Positions 23,917 to 35,485 of a DNA stretch of 64,000 nt are shown here, piece after piece (position 1 is the stretch's first letter; each line of letters starts with the position of its first letter). The DNA is from Paraspadella gotoi (taxonomy: Eukaryota > Chaetognatha). The position numbers and the translations under genes were made by a program. The notes beneath the pieces are model-generated. The model ran no database searches. It worked only from the letters and a program-made list of their open reading frames with translations, and had not been told where the DNA came from. The stretch spans positions 17,953,710 through 18,017,709 of the forward strand of contig CM119270.1 of assembly GCA_051294375.1 (NCBI GenBank), written 5' to 3'.

Positions 23917-24190
23917 CTGGGAAGGCGGCTTCCCCGACACGTCCCATATTTGTGATCCTCCTTCTCGTCCCTCCAACACCAAACATCGTAGTGACTTCTT
24001 TGTGGGACTTTGGGAGTGGTTGGGGGTGTGAGGTGGTTGCTGACATGCTGAACCGGGGGTGGTGACAGAAGGCGCCGTGCTCCATAAGGGTGCCGCCCCA
24101 CCAGGGTCTCCAGCCCTCCGGCTCTATGCCCCTCCTCGTCGGTACAGGGTGACCGCCGATCGGGGCGATGGCCGCGACTCGGGGAGGAAC
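23917..24190 (-). CDS. Juxtamembrane cytoplasmic exon (copy 2)
   Basis: Noisy copy of the exon at 50641-50909, with both splice sites intact (CGCCTAG acceptor, CCAG/GTAAGG donor). It has frameshifts and includes KSHKEVTT. Confidence 0.5.
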
Positions 24191-27112
24191 CTAGGCGGGG
24201 GGAGGGTAAGAAAAGGGGGGGGGGAGATGATGTGGGGAACGGAGGGAGAGAAATGGAGCCGGGTTGGGTAGTTGGGGAGGATTTAAATGGAAGAAGAATT
24301 GAGGGCGCAACGGTGGTGAAGTTTGAAAATGGGATAAAGATGGAAAAGTCAAGAGATAGACATGTGTCAAAGAAGTGTGTGAAAATAAAGAGAAAAATAA
24401 TATCAGAGAAAAAAAAATTTTAAAAAAACATGGGAAGTGAAGTAGATAAAGGAAAAGAAAAGGGAAAAAAAGAGGAAAAGAGTCGGATGGCGTGTGGCGT
24501 CGATGCAGAAAAATAAAGATGGTGGATGACAGAGAATGAAGCCGGGTGAGGAAAGTAGTCGTGAGATCGATGAGGGTAAGGGAGGGAAGAAAGGGGGAAA
24601 AAAGAAAAAACGCTTGAGTTTCCTTTTTTTTAATGTTTAAGATTCAGGGATCTTTGTATTAGAATCGGGAAATGAAAGCAATAGTAAAAAAGAAAAGAGT
24701 TTAAATATGTCCCGGATTATCGCGAGATTAAAAATGAGATAATCGAAATATAGTAGTAAACGAACATAGATCTAATTATAATTATATAAGAAGTTTTAAA
24801 GAGAGAAATGTAAAAAAATTATTCATATTTAATTGTGTGTGAAAAGGGAAGTGTATTGAAGCAGAAAAAATCAAAAGATGGTTGTAAAGTATTATGGTCA
24901 TAGTAGTAGTGTAATGTGTTTGTTTTGTTGTTGCTTTGGGTTTTTTGTATTAATCGTATTATTGTTTCACTATATTTAAAATACTTTTTCTGCGATTTTA
25001 AAAAAATATTTAATAAAGATGAATATTAAACAATTAAATAAATAATAAACAAAAGTCACAAATGTTTTAAAATGCAGAGCTAAATAAAAGATAAATCAAT
25101 TTCTTGCCTAGGAAATTACAGAATGATGTTCACTTTTATACTGAATCAGTATTGCAAAGAATGCCAAGTTGTCTACACTGTTCATACTGCCTAGGGACAC
25201 AAACATATTAAAAAAAATATTACTTAAACGAGAATGTATATCTTTGTTGACGAAATAACAATAGCAAAACGAAGAAAAATTTAGTACTTAACTATTATAT
25301 ACTTTTGTATTGATTAGAATCTAAATTCAAAGACCTTTCTCGTTCCCCTTAAGAACTTTTCTTCCCCCCCATGTAGTTGGGCTGTCCCCCACGTAAATTG
25401 GGATGCCATCATTCTCGTTGCGTTGATATTATTGTAAAAGAGTATTATTTTCTGTGTAAGTGTCGAAATAAAACAAGTGTTAAGAGTTGTTTCGTATTCG
25501 GAAGTAGGAGAAAAATAAAATGTAATTTTTTTATTTTTTTTGTACGGAATTCGGTTTTCAGGCCTTTTTTTTATAAAAAATACTAACAGCTCTTCCGCTG
25601 TGTCGGCTGTTTTCTGAGAAAAGCAAAAACAAATAAAAACAAAATTAAATTAGAAACAAACGTTTCAAAAGTTTGTCTTTCTTTATCCCCTTTTTGTTTT
25701 GGATTTTAATCACCATATGTCCTTTTCTGAGAAGATTTTTGTGGGGTTCACGGAGGTTCTCGACCTTGCGGAATATTTATAACGATTGCAAAGCGTATTT
25801 GCACAAAGCGCTGAACTCGATATTGCTTAAAAAATAATGCTTTAATGCTTATGAAATGAATAATGAATAAGGCTTTAGAAAGAAAGTTAGCAGTATTTCG
25901 CATGATGACCCTTTAAAAACGCAGCTAGAATCATTTTTTATGCGTCTTTTATATTAATTGTATTTTAAATGTTATTGAGAAATAATCTTTTTTCTTTCAC
26001 ATTCAACAGAATTTAAATATTTTTTTTTTACAATTTGTCGCCAAACTCTCAACAAAACTATTTTGGACGGTTTTGTTCGGTGGGTGACTTTTAATTTTTA
26101 ACGGCAGGCCGTAATAAAGGCCACCGCTGTATACCATGCAGTTAAGCTTTTTTTTATTAATGTAGACGCACAGAAATGCACATAATGGTTCGATAAATCT
26201 ATTATAATGAAAAAAATTTTTCTTGTGAAAGAAAAAAAGAAAAAAAAGGGACGGAGCAGAATCGGCAAAAAAATTAATTTTATTACACGATTTCAATTAT
26301 TTAAAAATCCAAGCACCTGACTAAAATGTTCTCAAAACTTAAGCTATACAAAATAATACTTTTCTACACTTTTGTAATTGGCCTCTTTTTAAAAGCCAAA
26401 ATGATTTACACACATCGCGTTATTTTGAAAAGCAAAAAAAAAAAACAGAATCGCGCTTTAGTCCGCAAGTTAACCTAATAAGAAAAGCTTTTGTACAAGC
26501 TGACAAATCTCTTTTAAACGTTAATGTCTGTGTTTACACTGTTTGGAATCGCAGCTACAATGTAAAAATTGTCCGCCCAAAACTATTTTATGATCCTGAA
26601 AAACTCAGATCTTTTTTTAATTTTTCCTTCAAAAAAAAAAAGAAAATAAAAACCTACTTTTAATTTTGGCTGCCCAACAAAAATTTTTTCTCCACCTCCC
26701 CCTTTTTTTTGTTCAAAGCCTCAATGAATCACTCTCTCTCTCTTTCTCCTTCTCTCTTCTCTCTCTCTTCTCTTTAATCTTTCTCTCTCCTCTATCTCTC
26801 CCTTTTCCTTTTTTTCGCCTCCCTTTCTTCTAACGATATCTTTGACCTCGGCAAATGAAATAAGTAAGAGCGATGTTTATCTCGCCTCGGTTTGCCAAAC
26901 CTCCTTTTTTTTTTCATGGTTTCCAAGCGCCTAATATAATTCCCAAACAGTTTCCTATCTTTTTCAAGGGGTTCTATACCTTTCTCTCCTTAGCCCAAAG
27001 ACGTGAAAACTTATTTGGGAAGCCGATAATTTTAGATGCCATCTGTACAAAGCATAACTGATTATTTTTACATTTATTCTTCATTTATTATTCATTCATT
27101 TCATTTCATTCA

Positions 27113-27345
27113 TTAATTTATTTATTTATTTATTTATTTATTTATTCTATTTATTTATTTATTATTTATTTATTTATTTATTATTATTTATTTTATTTAT
27201 TTATTTATTTATTTTTTATTTTATTCTTATTTATTTTTTTATTTTTTATATTTATTTTTTTATTTATTTTATTTATTATTATTTATTTTATTTATTTTTA
27301 TTTATTTATTTATTTAATTTATTTATTTTTTATTTCTCAATTATT
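27113..27345. repeat. (ATTT)n array, copy 2
   Basis: Counterpart of the array at 5297-5525. Its length differs, as expected from read errors or slippage. Confidence 0.95.
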
Positions 27346-28509
27346 TTTATAAATGCTAATTTTCATTAATTCACCATTATTCTCTTCATTCATTTCATGA
27401 TTCATTTCGATTCATTTATTTCATACGATTCATTCATTAAATCATTTGCTTAATTAGCTAATTTTTTATCAAACCGATTCTCTGAGCTGAACGCAAATAT
27501 TTTTTTCCGACTTGAGAATTTTCGAACTCCAAACGATTGGGCGTGTCTTGGCTGTGAACTTGGCGTTGACTGGCGTGAACTTGGCGCCATAAATTGGCGC
27601 TTGGTCATTGCTTCGCGCCGACGAGAAATCGTTTGGAATAAAATATTTAATTGCTTGCAGCCACATGAATGATAAAATTGAATACATTTCATGTCAAAAA
27701 CTAATACTGCGAGCTGCAATCTTTTAAGAGAAAAAAAAATAATTCTGATTGAGTAATAAGTACAGGTAAGCTTTGTAAAAAACTGGGTTTATTTCTATTG
27801 ACCGAAAACTGAGACATATGTAAAAACAACCAACAAGTAAAATTAGTATTGTAAAAAAAATACTTCTAGTATTTATAAGGAACGCTTAATTAAAAAATTA
27901 GTCTCTGTCTATTTAAGTAATATGAAAAGATAATTTTAATTTTGTTTTACCTTTAATAAATACAACAACATGTTTCTTGCTTAAAAAGCCAAAAACCCCC
28001 CCTTACCCTCCCCCCCCGTCGAGACCCCACCGTACCCCCAAATCCTGAAAAAAAAATCGCGCAGGAAGAAAACTGACTTTTTTTTTGAATAAAACCGTAA
28101 ATTAAAAATGAGAATATTCTTCTCGCCTTGAAACCTTTTTTTTTATTATTGTGGCAAAACAAAAAATCTTTTAAACAGCTCTAACTAACGAATTTCAAAA
28201 GGTTTTCCTCCATTTTTTCTTAGTAGTAGTTTTTAAACCTGGGTAGAATGAGAACAGGAAGATGACTTGACTCCGTTACGACTTTTTTTTCATAGTAGAA
28301 TTTAGATGTTATGAAATTGATGATACACAATATAAAATTATCCATTTCATTTTAATAAATTAAGGCTAATCTTGCCCCGTACCTTGACAGGCTTTGTGCT
28401 TTAAAAAAAAATAAACAACAAGAACAAAACCAACAACACTTACTTTTCCTAGAGACGTCCCACCCCCAATTTTTGATCCTAAATTAATTTTTATTTTAGT
28501 TAATTAAGT

Positions 28510-28619
28510 ATGGTTAGCGTTTAGGTTTTGTTTAGATTAAGGTTTAGGTTTTAGGTTTAGGATTAGGTTAAAGAGTTTGGTTAAAAATTAGGGAAAAAGG
28601 TTTAGGGTTCTACGGTTAA
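28510..28619. repeat. Telomere-like TTAGG/TTTAGG tract, copy 2
   Basis: Counterpart of 6601-6706 in block A copy 2. Confidence 0.55.
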
Positions 28620-28858
28620 AAATTTAAAACAATAACTATATATAAGTTAAAATATCAAAAGATTCAAAATTAAATCCCGGGATACGAAGGAACAAAATAG
28701 GGCGCTCTGGGAAAATAGAGCCATAGCTCTTACATTTCGCCTCCCCAACCATTCGTCCTACTCTACTGCGACTTAATCTCCTCATCCTCATCCCTCTTTC
28801 TCTCGTCTCTCTCTCTCTCTCTACTCTCTCTTTCCTCTCCCGTCCTTCAGACCCACGC

Positions 28859-29944
28859 TGAGATGTTGTCGTGTCACAACATGTTATCAATCTGGGTCGA
28901 CTCTGATTGCACATGGATTTCGCCGATCGTCGCCGCGTGTCTCGATCCCTCCTCTCCAGTTCCCAGCACTGAGGCTCGAGATGCGTGCAAATCCATCGCG
29001 ACATCCCCGAAACGCCTGCGATCGGCGTCGGCGGCGGGATCGGCGGCGGGTCGAGCGGCGTTCGACACGCGGCGAGGCGGCGAGGCGGCGGCGGAGATCG
29101 CGTCGCGGAGGGAGGGATCGTTCGAAGGGCCGGCGGCGGATGGAGGTGGGTGGGGTGGGGTGGGGGAGAAAAAAAGAAGAGAGAGGATCATGCGTCTTGC
29201 GGCGTCGTGAATAAGAAACTTCGACCGAACCCTGGCGCGAAAACGTCAACGGATTCCCTGGCGGTGGGTGGTAATTGATGGTGGTTTTGAATGTGGTGGT
29301 GGTGGCGGTGATCGTGGGTGGGGTGGTCGCCCTTTATTTTGAGTATCGAGGGAGAAAGTTGAGTTTTGGCGGAGTCTGTCCGTTGTTGTTGTTGTTGTTG
29401 TTTTCGTGGTTTTCGTTGTTGTTTTTCGCGTCGTCGGCCGTCAGCGAAACTGGGCGGCGAATGGGGAGGAAGGAGGGGAATAAGCCCGGCGGCGCTTAAC
29501 CGGCGCCAATCACCGTGCGCCAAACACCATCAACGCCGCGGCGTCGGCGTCCGACTTCGAAACGACCGCCGGAAGAAAGTCTTTTCTCTCGGTCGTCCGT
29601 CGTCGTCGTCTGTCGTCGTCGTGCCGGAACGGAATCGTAAGACGGAGGAGTAAAAGTTCGCGATCGGATTCGCCGGAATCTTTCCATTTTCCGGCAAATC
29701 CTCTTCCTCCTCTTCCTCATCCTCCTCCCCGGACCCTCTACTGCCCCGGAGACGTCCCGTGTCTCCCCGGTTCGCGTCCGCGTCGCGTCGTTTCTGGATG
29801 TCGGTCTCGCGGAGTGTCCAGACTCTCGATCGGCAAAGCATCGAGGAAAAGCTCGAGCCGTTGTTTGTCTGTTGTCGTCGTTTGTTGTGGGCGGGCGATT
29901 TGCGATCGGGGCGGCGGGGAAGAGTCGAGGAAGGCGAAGTAAGC
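28859..29944 (-). CDS. Low-complexity intracellular-region exon (noisy copy 2)
   Basis: Second full-length noisy copy of the large exon. The acceptor (ATAG/GCTTAC) is intact. The donor reads CTCAGCGTGGG, with an inserted base. Several frameshifts are present. It adds a vote for GCTTACTTCGCC as the exon start. Confidence 0.45.
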
Positions 29945-30240
29945 CTATGGGTTTGGGAGTGAGGGTAGGGGTGTGTAGGGGAAAAAGAGGAGAGATGGGG
30001 GGAGCGACGGCTGGAGAAGTGGAGCGAGAAAGAGAGGAAGAGGGTGAAGCAAGGAGACGAAGAAGGGAAGAGAAGCATATACGAGCCGACAGAAAGAAAG
30101 AGGAGAGAGCAATGAGAAAGTCAGAAAAGAGAAAAGAAAAGAAGATAGAGGAGAGAGCAAAAGAGAAGAAAGGGTAAAGAAAGAAGAAAAAGGAATAAAA
30201 TAGAAAAATAATAAGATGAAAAAAAAAGAAAAAAAAGTTG

Positions 30241-31123
30241 CTCTCTCCTCTTTTCTTTCTTCCCTTATGCTTCTCTCCCTTCTCGTCTCTCTTCACCCTC
30301 TTCCTCTCTTTCTTCTCTCCCCGTCCCCCCCTCTCTCCTCTTTCCCCCTACACACCCCCTGACCCCACCCCCAACCCATAGCTACTTCGCCTTCCTCGAC
30401 TCTTCCCCGCGCCCCGATCGCAAATCGCCGCCCACAACAACAACGACGACAACGACAACAACGGCTCGAGCTTTTCTCTCGATGCTTTCGCCGATCGAGA
30501 GTCTGGACACTCCGGAGACCGACACGACGACGACGACGACGACGAACCGGGGAGACACGACGTCTCCGGGGAGTAGAGGGTCCGGGGAGGAGGATGAGGA
30601 AGAGGAGGAAGAGGATTTGCCGGAAATGGGAGATTCCGGCGAATCCGATTCCGCGACTTTTACTCCTCCGTCTTACGATTCCGTTCCGGCGACAACGACG
30701 ACGACGACGACGACGAGAGAAAAGGCTTTTCTTCCGGCGTCGTTCGAAGTCGACGCCGACGCCGCGGCGTTGATGGCGTGTTTGGCGCCGGTGATGGCGC
30801 CGGTAGCGCCGCCGGCTTATTCCCCTCCTTCCTCCCATTCGCCGCCCAGTTTCGCGACGGCGACGACGGAAAACAACAACGAAAACCACGAAAACAACAA
30901 CAACAACAACGGACAGACTCCGCCCAAAACTCAACTTCCTCCCTCGATACTCAAAGTAAAGGGCGACCACCCCACCCACGATCACCGCCACCACCACCAT
31001 TCAAACCACCATCCATACCACCCACCGCCAGGGAATCCTTTGACGTTTCGCCGCCAGGGTTCGGTCGAAGTTTCTATTCACGACGCCGCAGACGATGATC
31101 CTCTCTCTTCCTTTTTTCTCCCC
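30241..31123 (+). repeat. Clean inverted fragment of block A
   Basis: Reverse-complement fragment matching about 7235-8150 of copy 1, placed head to head against block A copy 2 with the turn near 30240. It lacks the indel noise of the other copies, and the large exon reads in one open frame to the N gap at 31124. This makes it the best witness for that exon. Confidence 0.7.
30382..31123 (+). CDS. Low-complexity intracellular-region exon (clean partial copy)
   Basis: Best copy of the large exon. The acceptor is CCCATAG after a C/T-rich tract, and the frame beginning with the codons for YFAFLDSS stays open for 247 codons to the N gap. In order it encodes a run of ten Thr, PIESLDTPETD, a second Thr run, an acidic tract (EEDEEEEEEDLP), SGESDSATF, PPSYDSV (a PPxY-type WW-domain ligand), a third Thr run, an Ala/Pro/Ser region, an Asn6 tract, a His-rich stretch (HDHRHHHH) and IHDAADDDP. 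No folded domain is visible. It lies N-terminal to the membrane helix of the same gene, so it is inferred to be cytoplasmic. The 3' part is lost at the gap but is present in the noisy copies, which continue to a GTGGG donor. No start codon was identified; upstream exons are possible. Confidence 0.55.
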
Positions 31124-31148
31124 NNNNNNNNNNNNNNNNNNNNNNNNN
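31124..31148. other. Assembly gap (25 N)
   Basis: 25 Ns that interrupt the large exon of the clean fragment. The sequence after the gap is block B and not the rest of the exon. Confidence 0.95.
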
Positions 31149-31494
31149 ACACCAGGGAGCTCCAGAACGAGCAAACGAGCAAGAGAGAGACGAGGACGGG
31201 GCCGAGACGAGAGACAGAGAGGCAGGACGCCCACTATAACACAGGGGCGCATGTGTATTTACCCACATCTTTCTTAATCTTTGTGACGTGCAAACAAAGG
31301 AGTTCTAAGACAAATAACGGTGGGGGCCATTACCCAAGGCAGAGGTAACCGGCTGACGTTCCATGAAGGCATATTCCGATAGGACAAGTTGCCTCCGCAC
31401 TCTTTACGTTTATTACTACACATAGTCATCGGCTCATTATTGACGTACTGGTCTTCGATGATTCGTTGTCGTAATCTGTTTCATCTGAAAGGAA

Positions 31495-31584
31495 GTACCC
31501 AATACCAACATACCCAAATGGCCAAATACCACAACTTCCAAATACCCAAATACCAATACCCCCAAATACCCAAATACTCAACAT
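31495..31584. repeat. CCCAAATA octamer minisatellite, copy 2
   Basis: Identical to 14356-14445. Confidence 0.8.
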
Positions 31585-34500
31585 ACCTTACGTCTTAACT
31601 TTGAATCATACAATTATACCATTTCTTTTTCGGGGACCACAGAGACCCGACAAGTATTCGTTTTCTAATCCGTCGGAAAGAAAAAAAACGAAAGAAGCAA
31701 CGCGTGATATGCTATTAATTACCAACATCTGTACAAAATTACCACATGAAACAAAAAAGAAAATAAAACTGAAATTGCGAGCGCCAATCTGCGTTGCCGC
31801 GAAGGGAAAAAGCACTGATCGATCCTGGTGTTTGTGTTGTGGCTCTTGTTTTTATTTGCTTCTCGCCTTTGGTATTTTTATATTTTGGTATTCGTTCGCA
31901 TGCGTTTGTCTGGATAACAAGAGAGAGAGTCAGAAAATCCGACAATATCAAATAAGATTTTTTTTTAAATAAAATCTATTGTCTTACAATGCGATTTTAA
32001 TGGTCTTCCATTGGGTGGCGTGGAGAGACTGGTAAGAAGACTGATTAAGTTGTATTTTTATCTAAAAAATAAAACCATTGTTTTTAGGTTTATAGTTTAG
32101 CACTGATAATATCAGTGCAGAGGCTCTGAAGGTTGGTATAAGAAGGATGAACTTTCAAATAAGTCAAGGTTTGGCTCACTTCCTTTTGGTTTACCACCAT
32201 GAAATACACGTAAAACGGAACGTTTTTTATAAAAACCACCTATCGTTTTTTTCCTTTTTTTTTCGATATAATCAATCTTGTTTAAAATCGAAAAAATAAA
32301 AAAAATTCGCTTTTTATCCCCACTAAGAACCCTTACTACCAAGGCAAATGATTCTTTGTTCGTTATTATTTGATTTTTTGAAAATATCATATTATTCCAA
32401 TCTTTATCATCTTTATTTCTACTTCTACTACACTATTTTTCAATCATGCACCGCAGCTTCTTCGGTCCTTATGATCAAGCTGTATGACGAGGATCGACGA
32501 GAACTATTTAAAAAAAAAAATCGGCTAAGCAAAATGTCACGCTGAGCGCAGATCAAAACGAGACTTTTTTGGGAAGACATTTTTGTTAGTTACGCAGCCA
32601 AGCGAACCCAGTGCCACCAGCCGAATATCGTATAAAGGAAAATCAAAAAAAGGACAAAAAGCCGCGATCTATCCACTTTTCCTGTACGGAACAGACACGC
32701 GCGGCTTCTCCTCGGGAGAAAACAACGAGGAACATCGGATTCGTCAAATCGTTAACTCGAGACTTGTTTATCGTATTACATGTAGCGGAAATTAGTATGT
32801 TTTTTTTTTCGATATTATTTCGTTATTATCGTGATAAATACTTAAATTGTCACATTAGACCTCAAACCTAAAAAAAATCATCAGAAAAAAATGAAAACCT
32901 AACGAAAAATACTTTAAGCTCATTATTATTCTCTCACTTTCCAAAATCACGTGATTGATTTTATTCACTGCGTTCACACTTCATATCTTTCCGGACACCG
33001 ATTGAGTCCGCGACATGTTCAACAATAATTCTCCATCTGCGCCCAGCGCAATGAATCCACAGAGAAAAACCTACGAAAGAAAAAAGTTAAGTAGAAAGAA
33101 AAAGCTGAATTAACTCAACAAGGCTTTTTGCTAGAATACAGCTCGTTCGTAAATTGAGTGTGAAAAATTCAATGTGAAAAAATAATAGTAAATATTAATA
33201 ATATACATGAAGGGAAAAAAATGGTAACCGAATACCAAATGGTATATATACACCTATTCGTCTATATATTTATCCATTCAAACTGCAAAAAAGGCAGTAA
33301 AATGTGTGTGAGACAAAAAAAAAAGCAAACACCTCACCATGTGAGCGATTCCTCTCTTTTTTGCTTGAAATGAAGTAAACACAAAATAAAGAACCCGCAA
33401 ATATATATAAAGACGAGATGCGTGCGAAACAAATACCTGGTGTGCGTGTGATTGTGGCGTCGAATGTGCCAGCGCTGCTTGTGAGAGCGTGGCCTCAGCG
33501 TGACCGTCGCCCTCACGAATTCCTTTCGTTTCAATTCCACTCTTTTTTTCCTCGTTTTTTTTTTGTGTGTGTATGAGTTTCTTTTTTTTATCTCCATACT
33601 CTGTATCTTTTTCTAAACTCTGTGACTATTATGAACTTCTTGGTATAGATCTGCTCTCTCTTCCTCAGGTTTTTTTTTCTCTTGTTGTTTCGCTTTTGAC
33701 CTTTTTGTTTTGTTATTTTCAAATCGCGACAACAGGGCCGGAACAAAGGGGCGAGCTTAATGTGCAGGCTTACGTTTCCTATTTTTCCATCTCGACTTCG
33801 GTCCAAAATTTTTTTGTTTTCGGCTTCCTTTTTTTTTCTCAAACCTGCGATCGACTCTCTGATTCGGACTTAACGGCGGCAACTGTTCGCAAAAACACAT
33901 ACTGACAAACTCTTCCCGGTTACGCACACTCATATACACCATATTCAGAAACTTTGAAATGACTCTTACTTTCCTCGTCTCTCATTTAGAAACTTTGGTC
34001 TCTCTTCATAAAAAACCGCGTTTGCAGGATCGACGCTCACAAAGTCGATATCTCAGCGGAGACCACAAACTAAAAAAAGAATATCCCATCGGTGGATACT
34101 AACAGTTTTTCCTCTTGTTAAAACCTTCCACTCTCTCTATTTTCTTTTTATTATTAGAAAATAAAAAACTGAAGTTAAATCGCGTTTACTAAATCTACTC
34201 AATCTTCTAGTTTCTAAATATATGTATATATATATATACGCAGATATAATGTTACAGTCAGAGAGTGAGAGGGAGCCGTTTTTTTCCCTCCCACTAAACA
34301 TCAAAAATAAAAAAAACAGTTTGAGCGGCTCAAACGGGAAGGCGAAAAGAGCTCCTCTAGTGGACATCCAACAAAATAACGTGTTCGGACGAAATTCTAA
34401 AGGGGAAAAAAGGGCCAACGAAAAAGGGGGGGAACTTTTAGTCTAGTTTTATTTTAAGGGCCGCACATACTTATAACTTTTCCGCGTTAGTCTTTATATC

Positions 34501-35424
34501 AATTATGATATATTGTCGTGAGTAGAAAAACAAGAACGCACCAGGAGATGAAAATATGATGGCGAGGACTGCGTCATAAAAAAAACCATTCCTTTTAGAA
34601 AAAAGATATTTTCGAAAAAAAATTAAGGAAATTTGGATTTTGGGTTTTTTCCCATTTTTTTAATTAAAAAGAATTTAAAAAAGGGTTTTGGAATCGCCAT
34701 GTTATGTATTAGCCTAATCGTACTTGGAAATGAAAACAGGGGGGAAAGGAGTATTTGTTATAAACTCCCGCGATTGCCTCATCGTCCTTTTAAACATTCT
34801 TTGATAATTTTACAAACAATCTCTCTCAGACTAATCATTCTTCTATTCATCACTCGTGACACGTTTTCAAATTATCATTCTTAGACTTATAAGTTATAAA
34901 ATACACCTCCCATATTGTGTTACGAAACAAATAAACCTATTAAGCATCCCTTAAGTTAAGTAGATGAGACGACGCTATCGAATCTCACTGGTGCTCCACA
35001 AGGATTGTGTTTTTTTGATTTTATTTTTTAATTTTTATATTAACCATATAGAAAATATGTTAACAAATATTTGAAAATACAAAAAAACTACATTATAAAA
35101 ATCCCTTGGCGTTACCCTGTACCTAGTCTCTTTTTCTTTCTTTCCCGAGATGAAATTCTCCTTAACCCAACCCAGGGGCATCTTCCTTTTTTTTTATTCA
35201 GGTACGTATTCTGGATTGAACTCAGGCACATATAAAGATGTAAGCGAATCTAGGTATAGGCGACAACACTTTGGCCAAGTGTAAAACTAAACTCATGGTA
35301 ATACTGAAAGATAAAAAAATAGATAACTAATCGGAAAATTTTGAACAATAACTGACAAGTCAAGAAAAGGCTGCAGTAAAGGAATGACTACAGCTCCATA
35401 CAATTGCTTTTATTATTTCTAATC

Positions 35425-35485
35425 CCGAGTTAAAAAAGTTCTTTTACATACCTTTTTTTTGGAAAAGAAGAACTTATTAACTCGG
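35425..35485. other. 61-nt imperfect hairpin, copy 2
   Basis: Identical to 18286-18346. Confidence 0.4.

Larger units (their letters stand above)
21751..30240. repeat. Block A, copy 2 (noisy)
   Basis: Second direct copy of block A, joined at its left edge to block B copy 1. It has more one-base insertions than copy 1. It carries the same exons on the minus strand, at 28859-29944, 23917-24190, 23255-23380, 22377-22445 and 22170-22261. At about 30240 the sequence turns back into an inverted, clean fragment of the same block. Intronic stretches longer than 300 bases (22450-23250, 23390-23910, 24200-28500, 29950-30240) show only homopolymers, an ATTT array and purine-rich tracts. Confidence 0.85.
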
